From the NCBI GenBank assembly GCA_016188605.1, contig JACPHP010000010.1:1-57693 (forward strand): 57,693 nt of DNA, written 5' to 3'. The notes beneath the pieces are model-generated. The model searched no databases and was not told the DNA's origin. It saw only the letters and a list, made by a program, of their open reading frames with translations. The position numbers and the translations under genes were made by a program. This document shows, one piece after another, positions 16,590 to 24,729 of the stretch (positions are counted from its first letter, which is position 1; each line of letters opens with the position of its first letter). The stretch is from Candidatus Spechtbacteria bacterium. Lineage in GTDB: Bacteria; Patescibacteriota; Minisyncoccia; Spechtbacterales; JACPHP01.

Positions 16590-16798
16590 ATATCTTAAAA
16601 CGCAAATCTAAAATCGCAAATCTGCAACTCAAATCTTAAATCTCCGTTCGTCAGATTAGAAGTTTTTCCGCCAGAGGCGCCTGTCCGCCTCTGGCGGGGA
16701 TCAGCCTTTGGCTGAGAGATTTTAGATTCAGTTTTGAGTTTTGCCTGCCCGAAACGCTTCGCGTATCGATGCGGGCGGGCCATTTGAGATTTGAGATA
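16590..16798. repeat. Composite spacer repeat: AAATCTCAAAT family plus CCGCCAGAGG palindromes
   Basis: The gap between the DsbA-like gene and the next gene is filled by repeats. CAAATCTAAAATCG words on the left match ATTTGAGATTTGAGAT on the right. Inside sit a TTTTTCCGCCAGAGGCG element (16662-16715) with its complementary arm, a CAGCC-TTTGGCTGA palindrome, and a GCCCG-CGGGC palindrome near 16745-16780. No gene is seen. Confidence 0.75.
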
Positions 16799-16833
16799 AA
16801 TAAAATTGATTTGGACTTTGTAATTTTTAGTTT

Positions 16834-17295
16834 ATGCCCCTAACTCCATTTTTGTTTGAGTATCTAATAAGTGGTTTTTTTGCAACGGTTGTGATGACTT
16901 TGAGTGTATTTTTTCTGCGTAATTTATTGGGTATCCATCTTAATATTCCGGTAATGTTGGGTTCAATGATTTTGCCAGGTGCGGCAGAGCAGTGGCATCG
17001 TAGAATTGGAATGACAAGTCATTTATTGATAGGTTCGGTTTTAGGACTTATTTTCGGGTTATTGGTGTACAATAAAATTTTGTTTTATGAATTTACCTTG
17101 TTGAATTGCATAGGGTTCGCGATTTTATCATGGTTGGTGATGATGGCTGTTTTAATGCCAATCAGCGGCCGTGGACTTTGGGGATTTAAGCAACATGAGC
17201 ATGTTTGGGTGGCATCACTCGCGGGGCATGTGATTTATGGCGGCGCTCTATATACATTCCACTATCTATTATTCATAGTGCCATACGCGCAATAG
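16834..17295 (+). CDS. Small membrane protein, four transmembrane segments
   Basis: A 153-residue protein with four hydrophobic segments (about 8-28, 62-82, 88-110 and 130-150). A short loop after the first carries GAAEQWHRRIGMTSH, and GFKQHEHVWVASLAGH precedes the last; the histidines could bind a metal or heme, but this is a guess. It is not recognised with certainty. It is a single gene between a repeat block and a terminator. Confidence 0.6.
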   Translation: MPLTPFLFEYLISGFFATVVMTLSVFFLRNLLGIHLNIPVMLGSMILPGAAEQWHRRIGMTSHLLIGSVLGLIFGLLVYNKILFYEFTLLNCIGFAILSWLVMMAVLMPISGRGLWGFKQHEHVWVASLAGHVIYGGALYTFHYLLFIVPYAQ

Positions 17296-17320
17296 AAAAG
17301 AATAAGTTCGATATTTTCAA

Positions 17321-17347
17321 AAACTCCTTTTGTAAGAGGAGTTTTTT
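17321..17347 (+). terminator. Intrinsic terminator of the membrane protein gene
   Basis: AAACTCCT pairs with AGGAGTTT around an eight-base loop and runs into TTTTTT. Confidence 0.85.
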
Positions 17348-17370
17348 GTTGGTATGATGGAAGTAATCTT

Positions 17371-17490
17371 AAAATTCAAATCTCAAATCGCAAAATTAAA
17401 ACTTAAATTTTTCAGCCAAAGCAAGAAATACAACGTAGATTTTAGATTCAGTTTTGAGTTTTGCCATTTGAGATTTGAGTTTGATATTTA
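17371..17490. repeat. AAATCTCAAATC-type spacer repeat with partial CCGCCAGAG element
   Basis: CAAATCTCAAATCGCAAAAT on the left (from 17378) pairs with GCCATTTGAGATTTGAG on the right. The centre, 17408-17430, is a partial copy of the TTTTTC-GCCA-AGCAAGAAATA variant also present at 21213. It lies directly before the NADH dehydrogenase start. Confidence 0.7.
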
Positions 17491-17503
17491 TTTTCTTTCT
17501 TCT

Positions 17504-18757
17504 ATGAAAAACATCGTAGTTCTTGGTTCCGGTTTCGGCGGCATCCGCGCCGCTCTTGAAGCAAATAATAGATTGCCGAGCAGTGGCTGGCAGGTGGTTG
17601 TAATTGATAGGCGTACTTTCCATACCTTCAGCCCCATTCTTTATGAGGTTGCGACCGCCTACTCGCAAATAGAGCCAAAGTCAGGCGTTGAAAACCGCGA
17701 TTTGGACAGCGCGCTCGCGGAAGACGTGTGCGTTCCCCTGCGGGAGGTATTTCGCAACACTAATATTCAGGTGGTTCATGATGAAATAATAAAGATAGAT
17801 GTTGTAAGTAAGAAAATAGAAACAAAAGACGGCAATGTTATTCCTTATGAGTTTTGTGTCAGCGCGCTGGGGACGGAAGCATTCTTTTTTGGTATTGAAG
17901 GAGCAGAGTCCAATAGCTATCCACTTAAATCTTTTGAAGATGGATTAAAGATCAGAGAGAAATTGCGCATGATGATTGGAGATATGGCGAATAAAAAAAA
18001 ACATATCATTGTAGTAGGAGGAGGCCCTTCGGGCGTCGAGGTTATCGCAGAGATGGCCGGATTCATCAGAAAAACGTGTCGCCAGTATGGCATTGCGTCG
18101 TCAGATGTAGCCTTAACTTTAATGGAAGCGCAGAGCGGAATCCTTGCAGGATTCAGTAAATCATTTATAGACACGGTAGAAAATCGCCTTAAAGTTTTTA
18201 ACATAAACATTCGTACAAACATGCATATAGCGCGCGTAACCCCATCAAGCGTGGTTCTAGATAATGGAGAAGAAGTTGGGGCGGATATTATCTTGTGGAG
18301 TGCGGGCGTGCAGACACCTGCGGTGGTTATCGGGGCGGACTTGCGCCAAGATAACCGTCATAGAATAGTAGTCGATGATTATTTGCGCGCGCAGGGCCAT
18401 GAGGATTTTTTTGCCATAGGTGATAATTCTTTATTTTTTGATAAGAAAAGAAATATGCCGGCATCAGGCACGGCATTTGTAGCTATTGAAGAAGGAAAAG
18501 TTGCCGCAGAAAATATTTTGCGTACAATAACGTGCAAGCCATTGAAGCCGTACGATTTTTTTGCGCCGGTGTATGTAGCGCCAATAGGAGGAAAATACGC
18601 GGTCGCTAATGTATTCGGCTATACACTGAGCGGATTATTTGCGTGGGTTTTTCGCGTGGCGATTGATTTTCGTTATTATTCTTCTATTTTTTCATACCCA
18701 CGAGCGCTCAAGTTAATTTTGCGTGGCGTTTGGATGTTCTCGAGAAATGATGGATAG
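17504..18757 (+). CDS. Type II NADH dehydrogenase/FAD-dependent oxidoreductase
   Basis: A 417-residue two-dinucleotide-binding flavoprotein of the NDH-2 family. FAD site: GSGFGGIRAA (8-17). NAD site: VVGGGPSGVEVIAEM in the middle. FAD-binding end: DDFFAIGDN-type motif (here EDFFAIGDN), with SGTAFVAIEEGK after it. The C-terminal hydrophobic and aromatic part should sit on the membrane. NDH-2 passes electrons from NADH to a quinone without pumping protons. No respiratory partners are in the window, so it may act on other acceptors. ATG 17504 starts exactly at the FAD-binding strand; the longer upstream frame is repeat sequence. Confidence 0.85.
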   Translation: MKNIVVLGSGFGGIRAALEANNRLPSSGWQVVVIDRRTFHTFSPILYEVATAYSQIEPKSGVENRDLDSALAEDVCVPLREVFRNTNIQVVHDEIIKIDVVSKKIETKDGNVIPYEFCVSALGTEAFFFGIEGAESNSYPLKSFEDGLKIREKLRMMIGDMANKKKHIIVVGGGPSGVEVIAEMAGFIRKTCRQYGIASSDVALTLMEAQSGILAGFSKSFIDTVENRLKVFNINIRTNMHIARVTPSSVVLDNGEEVGADIILWSAGVQTPAVVIGADLRQDNRHRIVVDDYLRAQGHEDFFAIGDNSLFFDKKRNMPASGTAFVAIEEGKVAAENILRTITCKPLKPYDFFAPVYVAPIGGKYAVANVFGYTLSGLFAWVFRVAIDFRYYSSIFSYPRALKLILRGVWMFSRNDG

Positions 18758-18761
18758 TAAA

Positions 18762-18877
18762 AATCTCAAAACGCAAATCTCAAATCGCAAAACTAAAACC
18801 CAAATCTAAAAACTACAACAAAGATTTAAGATTTGCGATTTAGATTTAAGATTTGCCATTTGAGATTTGAGATAAAA
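18762..18877. repeat. AAATCTCAAATC-type spacer repeat
   Basis: CTCAAAACGCAAATCTCAAATCG-like words (18763-18800) pair with GATTTAAGATTTGCCATTTGAGATTT words up to 18877. The element ends three bases before the hydrolase start codon and in-frame codons run through it, so a longer hydrolase start would be spurious. Confidence 0.75.
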
Positions 18878-18880
18878 TTT

Positions 18881-19555
18881 ATGCCCGAAAAATTAACCCT
18901 CATAACCACTGACCAAGTAATGATAGTCGGCAATTATTATCCCGCCAGCAATGTAAAAGCGCCGGCGGTAATTTTACTACACATGATGCCGGCAACCAAA
19001 GAATCGTGGGACGAGTTTGCTAAAAAATTGCAGCAAGCCGGTTTTCAAGTTCTTGCGATAGACGAGCGCGGGCATGGCGAATCAATCAAAAAGGGGCAAG
19101 ACGGCGAAGGGTTTATTCTTGATTACAAAAAATTTTCACTAGAAGATCATCAGGCCAAGAAATTAGACGTTGAGGCGTGCCGCGAGTTCTTTATTGAAAA
19201 AGAAGTGTCTATGGGCGATATTTTTATGGGTGGCGCTTCAATAGGAGCAAATCTTGCTATTCAATATTTAGCCGAACATCCAGAAGCGCGCGCGGCATTC
19301 GCGCTTTCGCCCGGGCTTGATTTTGGCGGGATTGAAACGGTACCTTTAGTACAAGTCCTGCAAGCCACGCAATCACTTTTTTTGATTGCTGCTAAAGATG
19401 ATGCCATCTCGGCTTACGCAGTTGGCCAACTATCCGACCAAGGCGCTGCTAAAAAGCGTGTGGAGCTTTATGAAAAGGGTGGTCATGGGACGAATCTATT
19501 TTTTACTAATCCTGATTTGATGGATGAGCTTGTGTCATGGCTGCGCAATTTTTGA
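18881..19555 (+). CDS. Alpha/beta hydrolase
   Basis: A 224-residue serine hydrolase of the alpha/beta fold. The oxyanion region LLHMMPATKESW follows strand 3, DERGHGES follows strand 4, and the nucleophile elbow is GGASIGAN (the serine of GxSxG). The acid in AAKDDAIS and the histidine in GGHGT near the C-terminus complete the triad. It may be an esterase, lipase or peptidase; the substrate is unknown. No signal peptide is seen. A long palindrome overlaps the stop codon. Confidence 0.87.
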   Translation: MPEKLTLITTDQVMIVGNYYPASNVKAPAVILLHMMPATKESWDEFAKKLQQAGFQVLAIDERGHGESIKKGQDGEGFILDYKKFSLEDHQAKKLDVEACREFFIEKEVSMGDIFMGGASIGANLAIQYLAEHPEARAAFALSPGLDFGGIETVPLVQVLQATQSLFLIAAKDDAISAYAVGQLSDQGAAKKRVELYEKGGHGTNLFFTNPDLMDELVSWLRNF

Positions 19556-19601
19556 ATTTAGCTTAAGATACACGGCCGTGTATGTTAAGCTAAATTCAAA
19601 A
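19550..19601 (+). terminator. 52-base palindrome overlapping a stop codon
   Basis: A 52-base palindrome centred on GGCC between 19575 and 19576 has a single mismatched pair. Its left arm includes the last codon and stop of the hydrolase gene. It probably serves both this gene and the convergent IMPDH-like gene as a terminator. Confidence 0.7.
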
Positions 19602-19666
19602 TAACTAATATTAGAAGATAAGAAAAATAAAAGGGTAATACGCCATTAGCGTATTACCCCGTATGT

Positions 19667-21190
19667 TTAGATTCCGCCATGCAAGCCGCGAACGCGGAAA
19701 GCGCTGGGGTCAACGAGTATGACGTACGGACCTTTATAATTCCAGAGCGCGTTGTGCGACTGAGGAATATTTCGTATGCCAATTGCGTGAAGCGAACGAA
19801 GCAGTCCCTCGGACATTTCTGCGAACAGGCGATCGACGTGTCCGCTAACACGCACAATAATCGGCGCGCCTTCTTCCACAAGCGGCCGCGCTATGGCAGT
19901 GCCGCTATGATGCATAATCGCGCGGTTGCTTTCCGCCCACGCCTCATGCGAGCCCATGCCGATGTGGCGTTTCTTGCGCCAATCATCACCAACAATTTTC
20001 GCTGGCGACTCGTGGGTCCCCGCGAAACGACTGCCGAACATAACACACTGCGCTCCGGCGGCAATTACGGCAAGTGTGTCCGAGTTTGTTTCAAGCCCGC
20101 CGTCAGCGCATACAGGAACGCCATATTCACGAGCTTCATCCGCGCATTCATACACCGCTGTTAGCTGCGGCATCCAGACGCCGTTTGCCATTGGAGTAAT
20201 GCAGATAGAACCAATACCTTGGCCAACTCGTAGGCCATCAACGCCAAGCTCAAGCAGACGGCGCGCGCCTTGGCGCGACGCGCAATTCCCCGCGATGATA
20301 TCACAGGGGCGGTTCAGTTCATTCCGTAATTGTTTTATTACTTGGATGGTGAGTTCTACTTTTTTCTCCGAAGATCGTGCCGTATCTATTACGAGCGCGT
20401 CCGCTCCAGCTTCAATTAGCACGCGTAAGGTTTCAGGGTGTTCGTAATCATATTTTGTTACAGCGCAGGTAACAGCTAAGCGACCCTCACGGTCAAGCGT
20501 GGCATCTCTGTATGAATGGTTTGACTCCAGATCTTTGAGGGTTACAAGATACATTGGCCACAACTTCTCATTGTAAACTACCAGCGACCTGCGGCCTCTC
20601 TTTACCATGAGGTTATGAAGAAATGCGGTGTCAAGCAGGCCGTCTTGCATGGGTATATCAGCTAAAGATACACCAGAGGCGTCACGCCTAACCATTCTTG
20701 TGCGTAACTGATCGTTTGCCAGGCGCATGTCGCTATCTTCTCGCTCATAGGTTCCTATAAATTCACTTTGCGGCGAGCCGTCACGCGTTAGAGGAAGATT
20801 TGAATAGTCCGTATCAAGCGCGCGAGCAATCTTGTCATTTAGAGAAAGCGTGAATGGAATGGGTGTAATAGCTGGCTGTATCACCAGGCTCTTGATGTAA
20901 AGTACAAGTTCTCGTTGTTCTTCGGGCGTGAAAGTAGAGGGTAGGACTCCTATGCCACCATTAAGCGCCGCGCGCACCGCGATGGCAAGTCCTGTTACAG
21001 TTCCCATAGGCGAGGATACAAACGGGTGCGCGAGCGAAATATTGCGCGAAAAACGCCCACGAATTGATACCTCGTCTAGCTCAAAATTTCTGTATCCCTC
21101 CACGAACGCGATTCTTTCAAAACCGTAGGCGGTGTAGAGATCTCTGTCCAATAGAGTTCTAAGCGGAAGCCCTGTCATTTTTGTGCTCAT
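19667..21190 (-). CDS. IMP dehydrogenase/GMP reductase family protein, divergent
   Basis: A 507-residue (beta/alpha)8 protein of the IMPDH/GMPR family. SSPMGTVT (59-66), AGADALVIDTA (261-271) and IIAGNCA match the family, and Cys330 sits in the GSIC loop where IMPDH carries its nucleophile. The residues after it are ITPM instead of the usual TTR, and the flap region HIGMGSHEAW lacks a clear Arg-Tyr pair, so function could be IMP dehydrogenase, GMP reductase or a sensor. The 110-230 stretch corresponds to a degenerate CBS pair. A strong SD (AAAGGAGGAG) supports ATG 21190. It lies alone on the minus strand; no other purine genes are near. Confidence 0.8.
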   Translation of the reverse strand: MSTKMTGLPLRTLLDRDLYTAYGFERIAFVEGYRNFELDEVSIRGRFSRNISLAHPFVSSPMGTVTGLAIAVRAALNGGIGVLPSTFTPEEQRELVLYIKSLVIQPAITPIPFTLSLNDKIARALDTDYSNLPLTRDGSPQSEFIGTYEREDSDMRLANDQLRTRMVRRDASGVSLADIPMQDGLLDTAFLHNLMVKRGRRSLVVYNEKLWPMYLVTLKDLESNHSYRDATLDREGRLAVTCAVTKYDYEHPETLRVLIEAGADALVIDTARSSEKKVELTIQVIKQLRNELNRPCDIIAGNCASRQGARRLLELGVDGLRVGQGIGSICITPMANGVWMPQLTAVYECADEAREYGVPVCADGGLETNSDTLAVIAAGAQCVMFGSRFAGTHESPAKIVGDDWRKKRHIGMGSHEAWAESNRAIMHHSGTAIARPLVEEGAPIIVRVSGHVDRLFAEMSEGLLRSLHAIGIRNIPQSHNALWNYKGPYVILVDPSAFRVRGLHGGI

Positions 21191-21212
21191 GTCTCCTCCT
21201 TTGGTATGCCGT

Positions 21213-21279
21213 AGTTTTTCCGCCAGAGCAAGAAATATAAAATGATATATTTTTTTAAGCGAATTAGCCTCTGGCTGAA
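21213..21279. repeat. CCGCCAGAG element, interrupted copy
   Basis: TTTTTCCGCCAGAG (from 21214) and its partner AGCCTCTGGCTGA (21264-21276) are separated by an A/T-rich stretch instead of the short loop found elsewhere. It lies upstream of the IMPDH-like gene on the minus strand. Confidence 0.65.
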
Positions 21280-21363
21280 ACGAAGGATGCCTTGTTAAAG
21301 AACTATACTTTCATTCCAATATGATTAGCTATGTATAGCACGAGTTGGAAGCAGTAACAAGCT

Positions 21364-21418
21364 CGCCAGCAACTAAAAACTGGGGCTACCGAGTAGCCCC
21401 AGTTTTTAGTTGCTGGCG
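21364..21418. terminator. Perfect 25-base-arm hairpin upstream of mnmA
   Basis: Arms 21364-21388 and 21394-21418 are perfectly complementary with a five-base loop (CCGAG). The hairpin ends 27 bases before the mnmA start and lies behind the 5' end of the minus-strand gene, so it may stop antisense or read-through transcription, or act as a leader. Confidence 0.65.
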
Positions 21419-21445
21419 TATTATTTATATTGTATAGTATTGGCT

Positions 21446-22651
21446 ATGTCGTACGAGTTAAAAAAATCCTTCGAGTACCCTCATGATGAACTCCATCGAA
21501 AGGTAGTGGTAGCCATGTCAGGCGGCGTGGACTCTAGCGTATCCGCGGCTCTGCTTAAATACGGGGGTTTTTCCGCCAGAGGCGGACCAGCCGTTGGCCG
21601 CGATGTTATTGGAGTGTTTATGAAATGCTGGAATGAGAACGACGAACTTACGCTTGGGCAATGCACTGCGGTTGATGACGAGTACAACGCGCGGCGAGTG
21701 GCCGGGCATCTTGGCATACCTTTTTACAGCTTTAATTTTATTGATGAATACAAAACGCGTGTCGTTGATTATTTCGTGCGTGAATACGCGGCTGGGCGCA
21801 CGCCAAATCCTGACGTGATGTGCAATAAAGAAATTAAATTCGGCATTTTTTTTGAAAAAGTAATGGGGGAGATGGGCGCTGACTTTATGGCGACAGGACA
21901 CTACGCCCGAATATCAACGAATAGCAAATCAAATACGAATAAACGACTAGACGAACCGCAAGTTAGTAGATTCGTAAATTCGCAGCGGAGTCGTTATTCG
22001 CTGATGAAAGCTAGCGACGGCAATAAAGACCAATCGTATTTTCTATATCGCGTGAGTAGTGAAAAATTGGCGCGGACAATTTTTCCTATCGGCGAATATG
22101 AAAAGCCACAGGTGCGCGAAATGGCGCGTGAGTTTGGCTTGCCTAATTCCGAGCGGCCTGATAGCCAGGGAATTTGTTTTATCGGCGAAATAAAAGTGCG
22201 GGATTTCTTGAAGCACTATATTCCTGACAGCCCCGGGCCGATTATAAATCATAAAGGAGAGACAATCGGCACGCATGATGGCCTGCATCTTTACACAATT
22301 GGTCAGCGCAAGGGGATTGGCATTGGCGGAGGCCTGGCTTACTATGTTACGGCAAAAGATTACAAGACAAATACTTTGCTCGTAGCTTTTGAATATGACG
22401 ATAAACTAAAAGAGGGTGAGTGTATGGTGGAAGATTTGCATTGGATAGGAGACGCGCCAAAATTTCCTTTGCATGTGAACGGAAAACTGCGTTATCGCCA
22501 GCCGGATCAAGGAATGACATTATACAAAGAAGGCGACAAAGCGCGCGCGGTTTTTGATTCGCCGCAACGCGCTGTCACTCCGGGCCAGTCGGCGGTATTC
22601 TATCAAGGCGAGGAATGCTTGGGCGGAGGAACGATATGTGGTAAAGTGTGA
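21446..22651 (+). CDS. mnmA: tRNA 2-thiouridylase MnmA with two insertions
   Basis: A 401-residue MnmA (TrmU), which puts sulfur on U34 of Lys, Glu and Gln tRNAs. The PP-loop is SGGVDSS (25-31). The first catalytic cysteine is in TPNPDVMCNKEIKF, the second in SQGICFIGE, and GQRKGIGIGGG follows. Two segments do not fit the family. About 12 residues (GFSARGGPAVGR) sit between ALLKYG and DVIGVFMKCW, where MnmA normally has no insertion. About 27 residues separate ATGHYARI from YSLMKASDGNKDQSYFL. Both are encoded by DNA resembling intergenic palindromic repeats of this genome. The catalytic residues are intact, so the protein is probably functional. ATG 21446 precedes the PP-loop by the usual distance. 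Confidence 0.92.
   Translation: MSYELKKSFEYPHDELHRKVVVAMSGGVDSSVSAALLKYGGFSARGGPAVGRDVIGVFMKCWNENDELTLGQCTAVDDEYNARRVAGHLGIPFYSFNFIDEYKTRVVDYFVREYAAGRTPNPDVMCNKEIKFGIFFEKVMGEMGADFMATGHYARISTNSKSNTNKRLDEPQVSRFVNSQRSRYSLMKASDGNKDQSYFLYRVSSEKLARTIFPIGEYEKPQVREMAREFGLPNSERPDSQGICFIGEIKVRDFLKHYIPDSPGPIINHKGETIGTHDGLHLYTIGQRKGIGIGGGLAYYVTAKDYKTNTLLVAFEYDDKLKEGECMVEDLHWIGDAPKFPLHVNGKLRYRQPDQGMTLYKEGDKARAVFDSPQRAVTPGQSAVFYQGEECLGGGTICGKV
21567..21601 (+). repeat. CCGCCAGAGG palindromic element inside mnmA
   Basis: The stretch starting GTTTTTCCGCCAGAGGCGG and continuing with CCAGCCGTTGGCC matches the intergenic elements at 16662, 37883 and 41312. It is read in frame as part of MnmA residues 41-52. 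Confidence 0.8.
21912..22000 (+). repeat. CGAATAAACGAC-type inverted repeat inside mnmA
   Basis: CGAATAAACGAC (21936-21947) and GTCGTTATTCG (21990-22000) are near-complementary, and other ATTCG/CGAAT words lie between. Similar words make up the spacer before serS (50172-50222). The stretch encodes the extra residues between ATGHYARI and YSLMK. Confidence 0.6.
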
Positions 22652-22676
22652 TTATTGTGGCGCAGAAGGATATTTA

Positions 22677-22826
22677 GATTTAGAAGTTTAAAATTAGCAT
22701 TGAATAATTACAAATTTCAAATGTCAAATTACAAATCAATTTTAGATTACAAATATTAAATGTCAAAAATTTTGGATTTTCGTTTTTGGCATTCATTTGT
22801 AATTTGTAATTTGGATTTTGACATTT
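22677..22826. repeat. ACAAATTTCAAATGTCAAAT-type spacer repeat
   Basis: ACAAATTTCAAATGTCAAAT and neighbouring words on the left are complementary to GACATTT and TTTGTAATTTGTAATTTGGA words on the right (22796-22826). The element runs to within a few bases of the alaS start. Confidence 0.65.
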
Positions 22827-22832
22827 ACTGTC

Positions 22833-24626
22833 ATGTCTTCTTCCGAAATTCGTAAAAAGTTTTTAGACTATTTCGCCGCGCACGGGCACGCGGTAGTGCC
22901 GTCGTCTTCACTTTTGCCGGATGATCCTTCGGTGCTTTTGACAACCGCGGGCATGCAGCAATTCAAGCCTTATTATACTGGCGAGGCTGACCCAATGGTT
23001 TCGCCGCATCCTGCGCTCAAAGGCGTTCCGCTTGGCAAAAAAAACGCGACTTCCATACAAAAATGTTTCCGCACTTCAGACATTGACGAAGTGGGCGATG
23101 ATACCCACCTGACATTTTTTGAAATGATGGGTAATTTTTCATTCGGTGGATACTTTAAGAAAGAAGCAATTAAGTATGTATACGAGTTCATTGCAAAAGA
23201 AATGGGCCTACGCGTTGAATACGTGACAATTTTTCAAGGAAATGAAAGCATACCTCGCGATTTTGAATCAGCGGAGATTTGGCGCTTGCTCAACCCTGCA
23301 ATTGAGGTGCGTGAGGCGGGCATGGAAGATAATTTTTGGGGGCCGACCGGCAGTCGCGGTCCGTGCGGTCCAACCACGGAAATTTACATCAAAAATGCCA
23401 AAGGCGAGAGCGTGGAAATTTGGAACGTGGTATTTAATGAATATCTTTGCGCGGGAAGTAGAGAGGATTTAATGAGCGGATTTGGCGACCATACCTTAGA
23501 AAAATTGGAGGTTCTTGGAGTTGATACCGGCATGGGGCTCGAACGGCTGACTATGACGGTTCAACAAAAGGCAACGATTTTTGATACAGATTTGTTCGCG
23601 CCGTTAATGGACATGCTGCCCGAGCGGCTGGACACGCGCAAAAAGCGCATCATCGCAGACCATTGCAGGGGCACGGCTTTTTTGTTGTCCGACGGTGTGC
23701 GCCCTTCAAACAAAGAGGCGGGATATGTGCTTCGTCGGCTTATGCGCCGCGTGATGGTTTACGAATATATTTATCGCCAAGCGAACCCTTTTGACACGCT
23801 GTCAGTTCTTGAAAAGGTTACGTCTATGTATCAGCAGTTTTACCCCGAGCTTGATTGGAACGTAATATACGAAGAGACAATAAAGGAGAAAGAAAAATTT
23901 GAAAAAAGTGTAGCGCGCGGATTGAGGGAGTTGGAAAAAACCACAGTTATTGGTACCGAGGCGGCGTTTCGTCTTTATGAAACATTTGGTTTGCCATATG
24001 AAATTATTAAAGAGTTAGGCGGTATAAAAGCAGAACAATTAAACAGGCAAGATTTTGACGTGCGATTTAAGAAGCATCAAGAGATTTCTCGCGCTGGCCA
24101 AGAAGCAAAATTTGGCGGGCACGGGCTTATATTGGACACAGGCGAGTTGAGGGCGAGAGACGAGGAAGAGCTTAAAAAGGTTACTCGGCTTCATACGGCA
24201 ACTCATCTTTTGCAAGCCGGTCTGCGCAAAGTGCTCGGCGATAGCATACATCAAGATGGCTCTGATATTACTGTGGAGCGATTGCGTTTTGATTTTAATT
24301 TTGACAGAAAATTGACAGATGAAGAAATAAAGCAGGTTGAAGGCTGGGTTAACGAAATAGTTAAGCGAGATGTGCCAATGGGCTTTACTAATATGCCGTT
24401 TGAAAAAGCGAAAGCAAGTGGCGCGCTGTATTCAAATAAAGAAAAATATCCAGCTGTAGTAAAAGTGTATTCCGCGCAGGACCATGCAACCGGCGAAGTA
24501 TTTACTAAAGAACTGTGCGGAGGTCCGCACGTAACTCATACGGGAGAGGTGGGAGTATTTAAAATTACTAAACAGGAAGCAGTGAGCGCCGGAGTGCGGC
24601 GTATTAGGGCGATTGTGGAAGGTTGA
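22833..24626 (+). CDS. alaS: Alanyl-tRNA synthetase, short form
   Basis: A 597-residue AlaRS. The class II catalytic domain shows the expected motifs: FLDYFAAHGHAVVPSSSL (9-26), LLTTAGMQQFKPYY, KCFRTSDIDEVGDDTHLTFFEMMGNFSFG in order, and GMGLERL. The tRNA-recognition middle follows, then the editing domain with HTATHLL and CGGPHVTHTGE zinc-type residues. It ends soon after ITKQEAVSAGVRRIRAIVEG, so the coiled linker and C-Ala domain, together about 280 residues in the E. coli enzyme, are missing. Truncated AlaRS of this type is known from CPR bacteria. A hairpin terminator follows, so the stop looks genuine. Confidence 0.93.
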   Translation: MSSSEIRKKFLDYFAAHGHAVVPSSSLLPDDPSVLLTTAGMQQFKPYYTGEADPMVSPHPALKGVPLGKKNATSIQKCFRTSDIDEVGDDTHLTFFEMMGNFSFGGYFKKEAIKYVYEFIAKEMGLRVEYVTIFQGNESIPRDFESAEIWRLLNPAIEVREAGMEDNFWGPTGSRGPCGPTTEIYIKNAKGESVEIWNVVFNEYLCAGSREDLMSGFGDHTLEKLEVLGVDTGMGLERLTMTVQQKATIFDTDLFAPLMDMLPERLDTRKKRIIADHCRGTAFLLSDGVRPSNKEAGYVLRRLMRRVMVYEYIYRQANPFDTLSVLEKVTSMYQQFYPELDWNVIYEETIKEKEKFEKSVARGLRELEKTTVIGTEAAFRLYETFGLPYEIIKELGGIKAEQLNRQDFDVRFKKHQEISRAGQEAKFGGHGLILDTGELRARDEEELKKVTRLHTATHLLQAGLRKVLGDSIHQDGSDITVERLRFDFNFDRKLTDEEIKQVEGWVNEIVKRDVPMGFTNMPFEKAKASGALYSNKEKYPAVVKVYSAQDHATGEVFTKELCGGPHVTHTGEVGVFKITKQEAVSAGVRRIRAIVEG

Positions 24627-24636
24627 TAATAAGCAC

Positions 24637-24680
24637 GGCAAATTAAATACTCCGCGGTTCTGCGGAGTATTTAATTTGCC
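24637..24680 (+). terminator. Intrinsic terminator of alaS
   Basis: Perfect 19-base arms (24637-24655 and 24662-24680) with a six-base loop, ten bases after the stop. Confidence 0.8.
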
Positions 24681-24729
24681 AAGATTATCCCCGTTTGTTT
24701 CTAACGGCGCGCGTGATATAATATAAGTG

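Noticed and set aside
17354-17503. N-terminal extension of the NADH dehydrogenase
   Set aside because: The 50 extra residues are encoded by the spacer repeat; the FAD-binding strand starts at ATG 17504.
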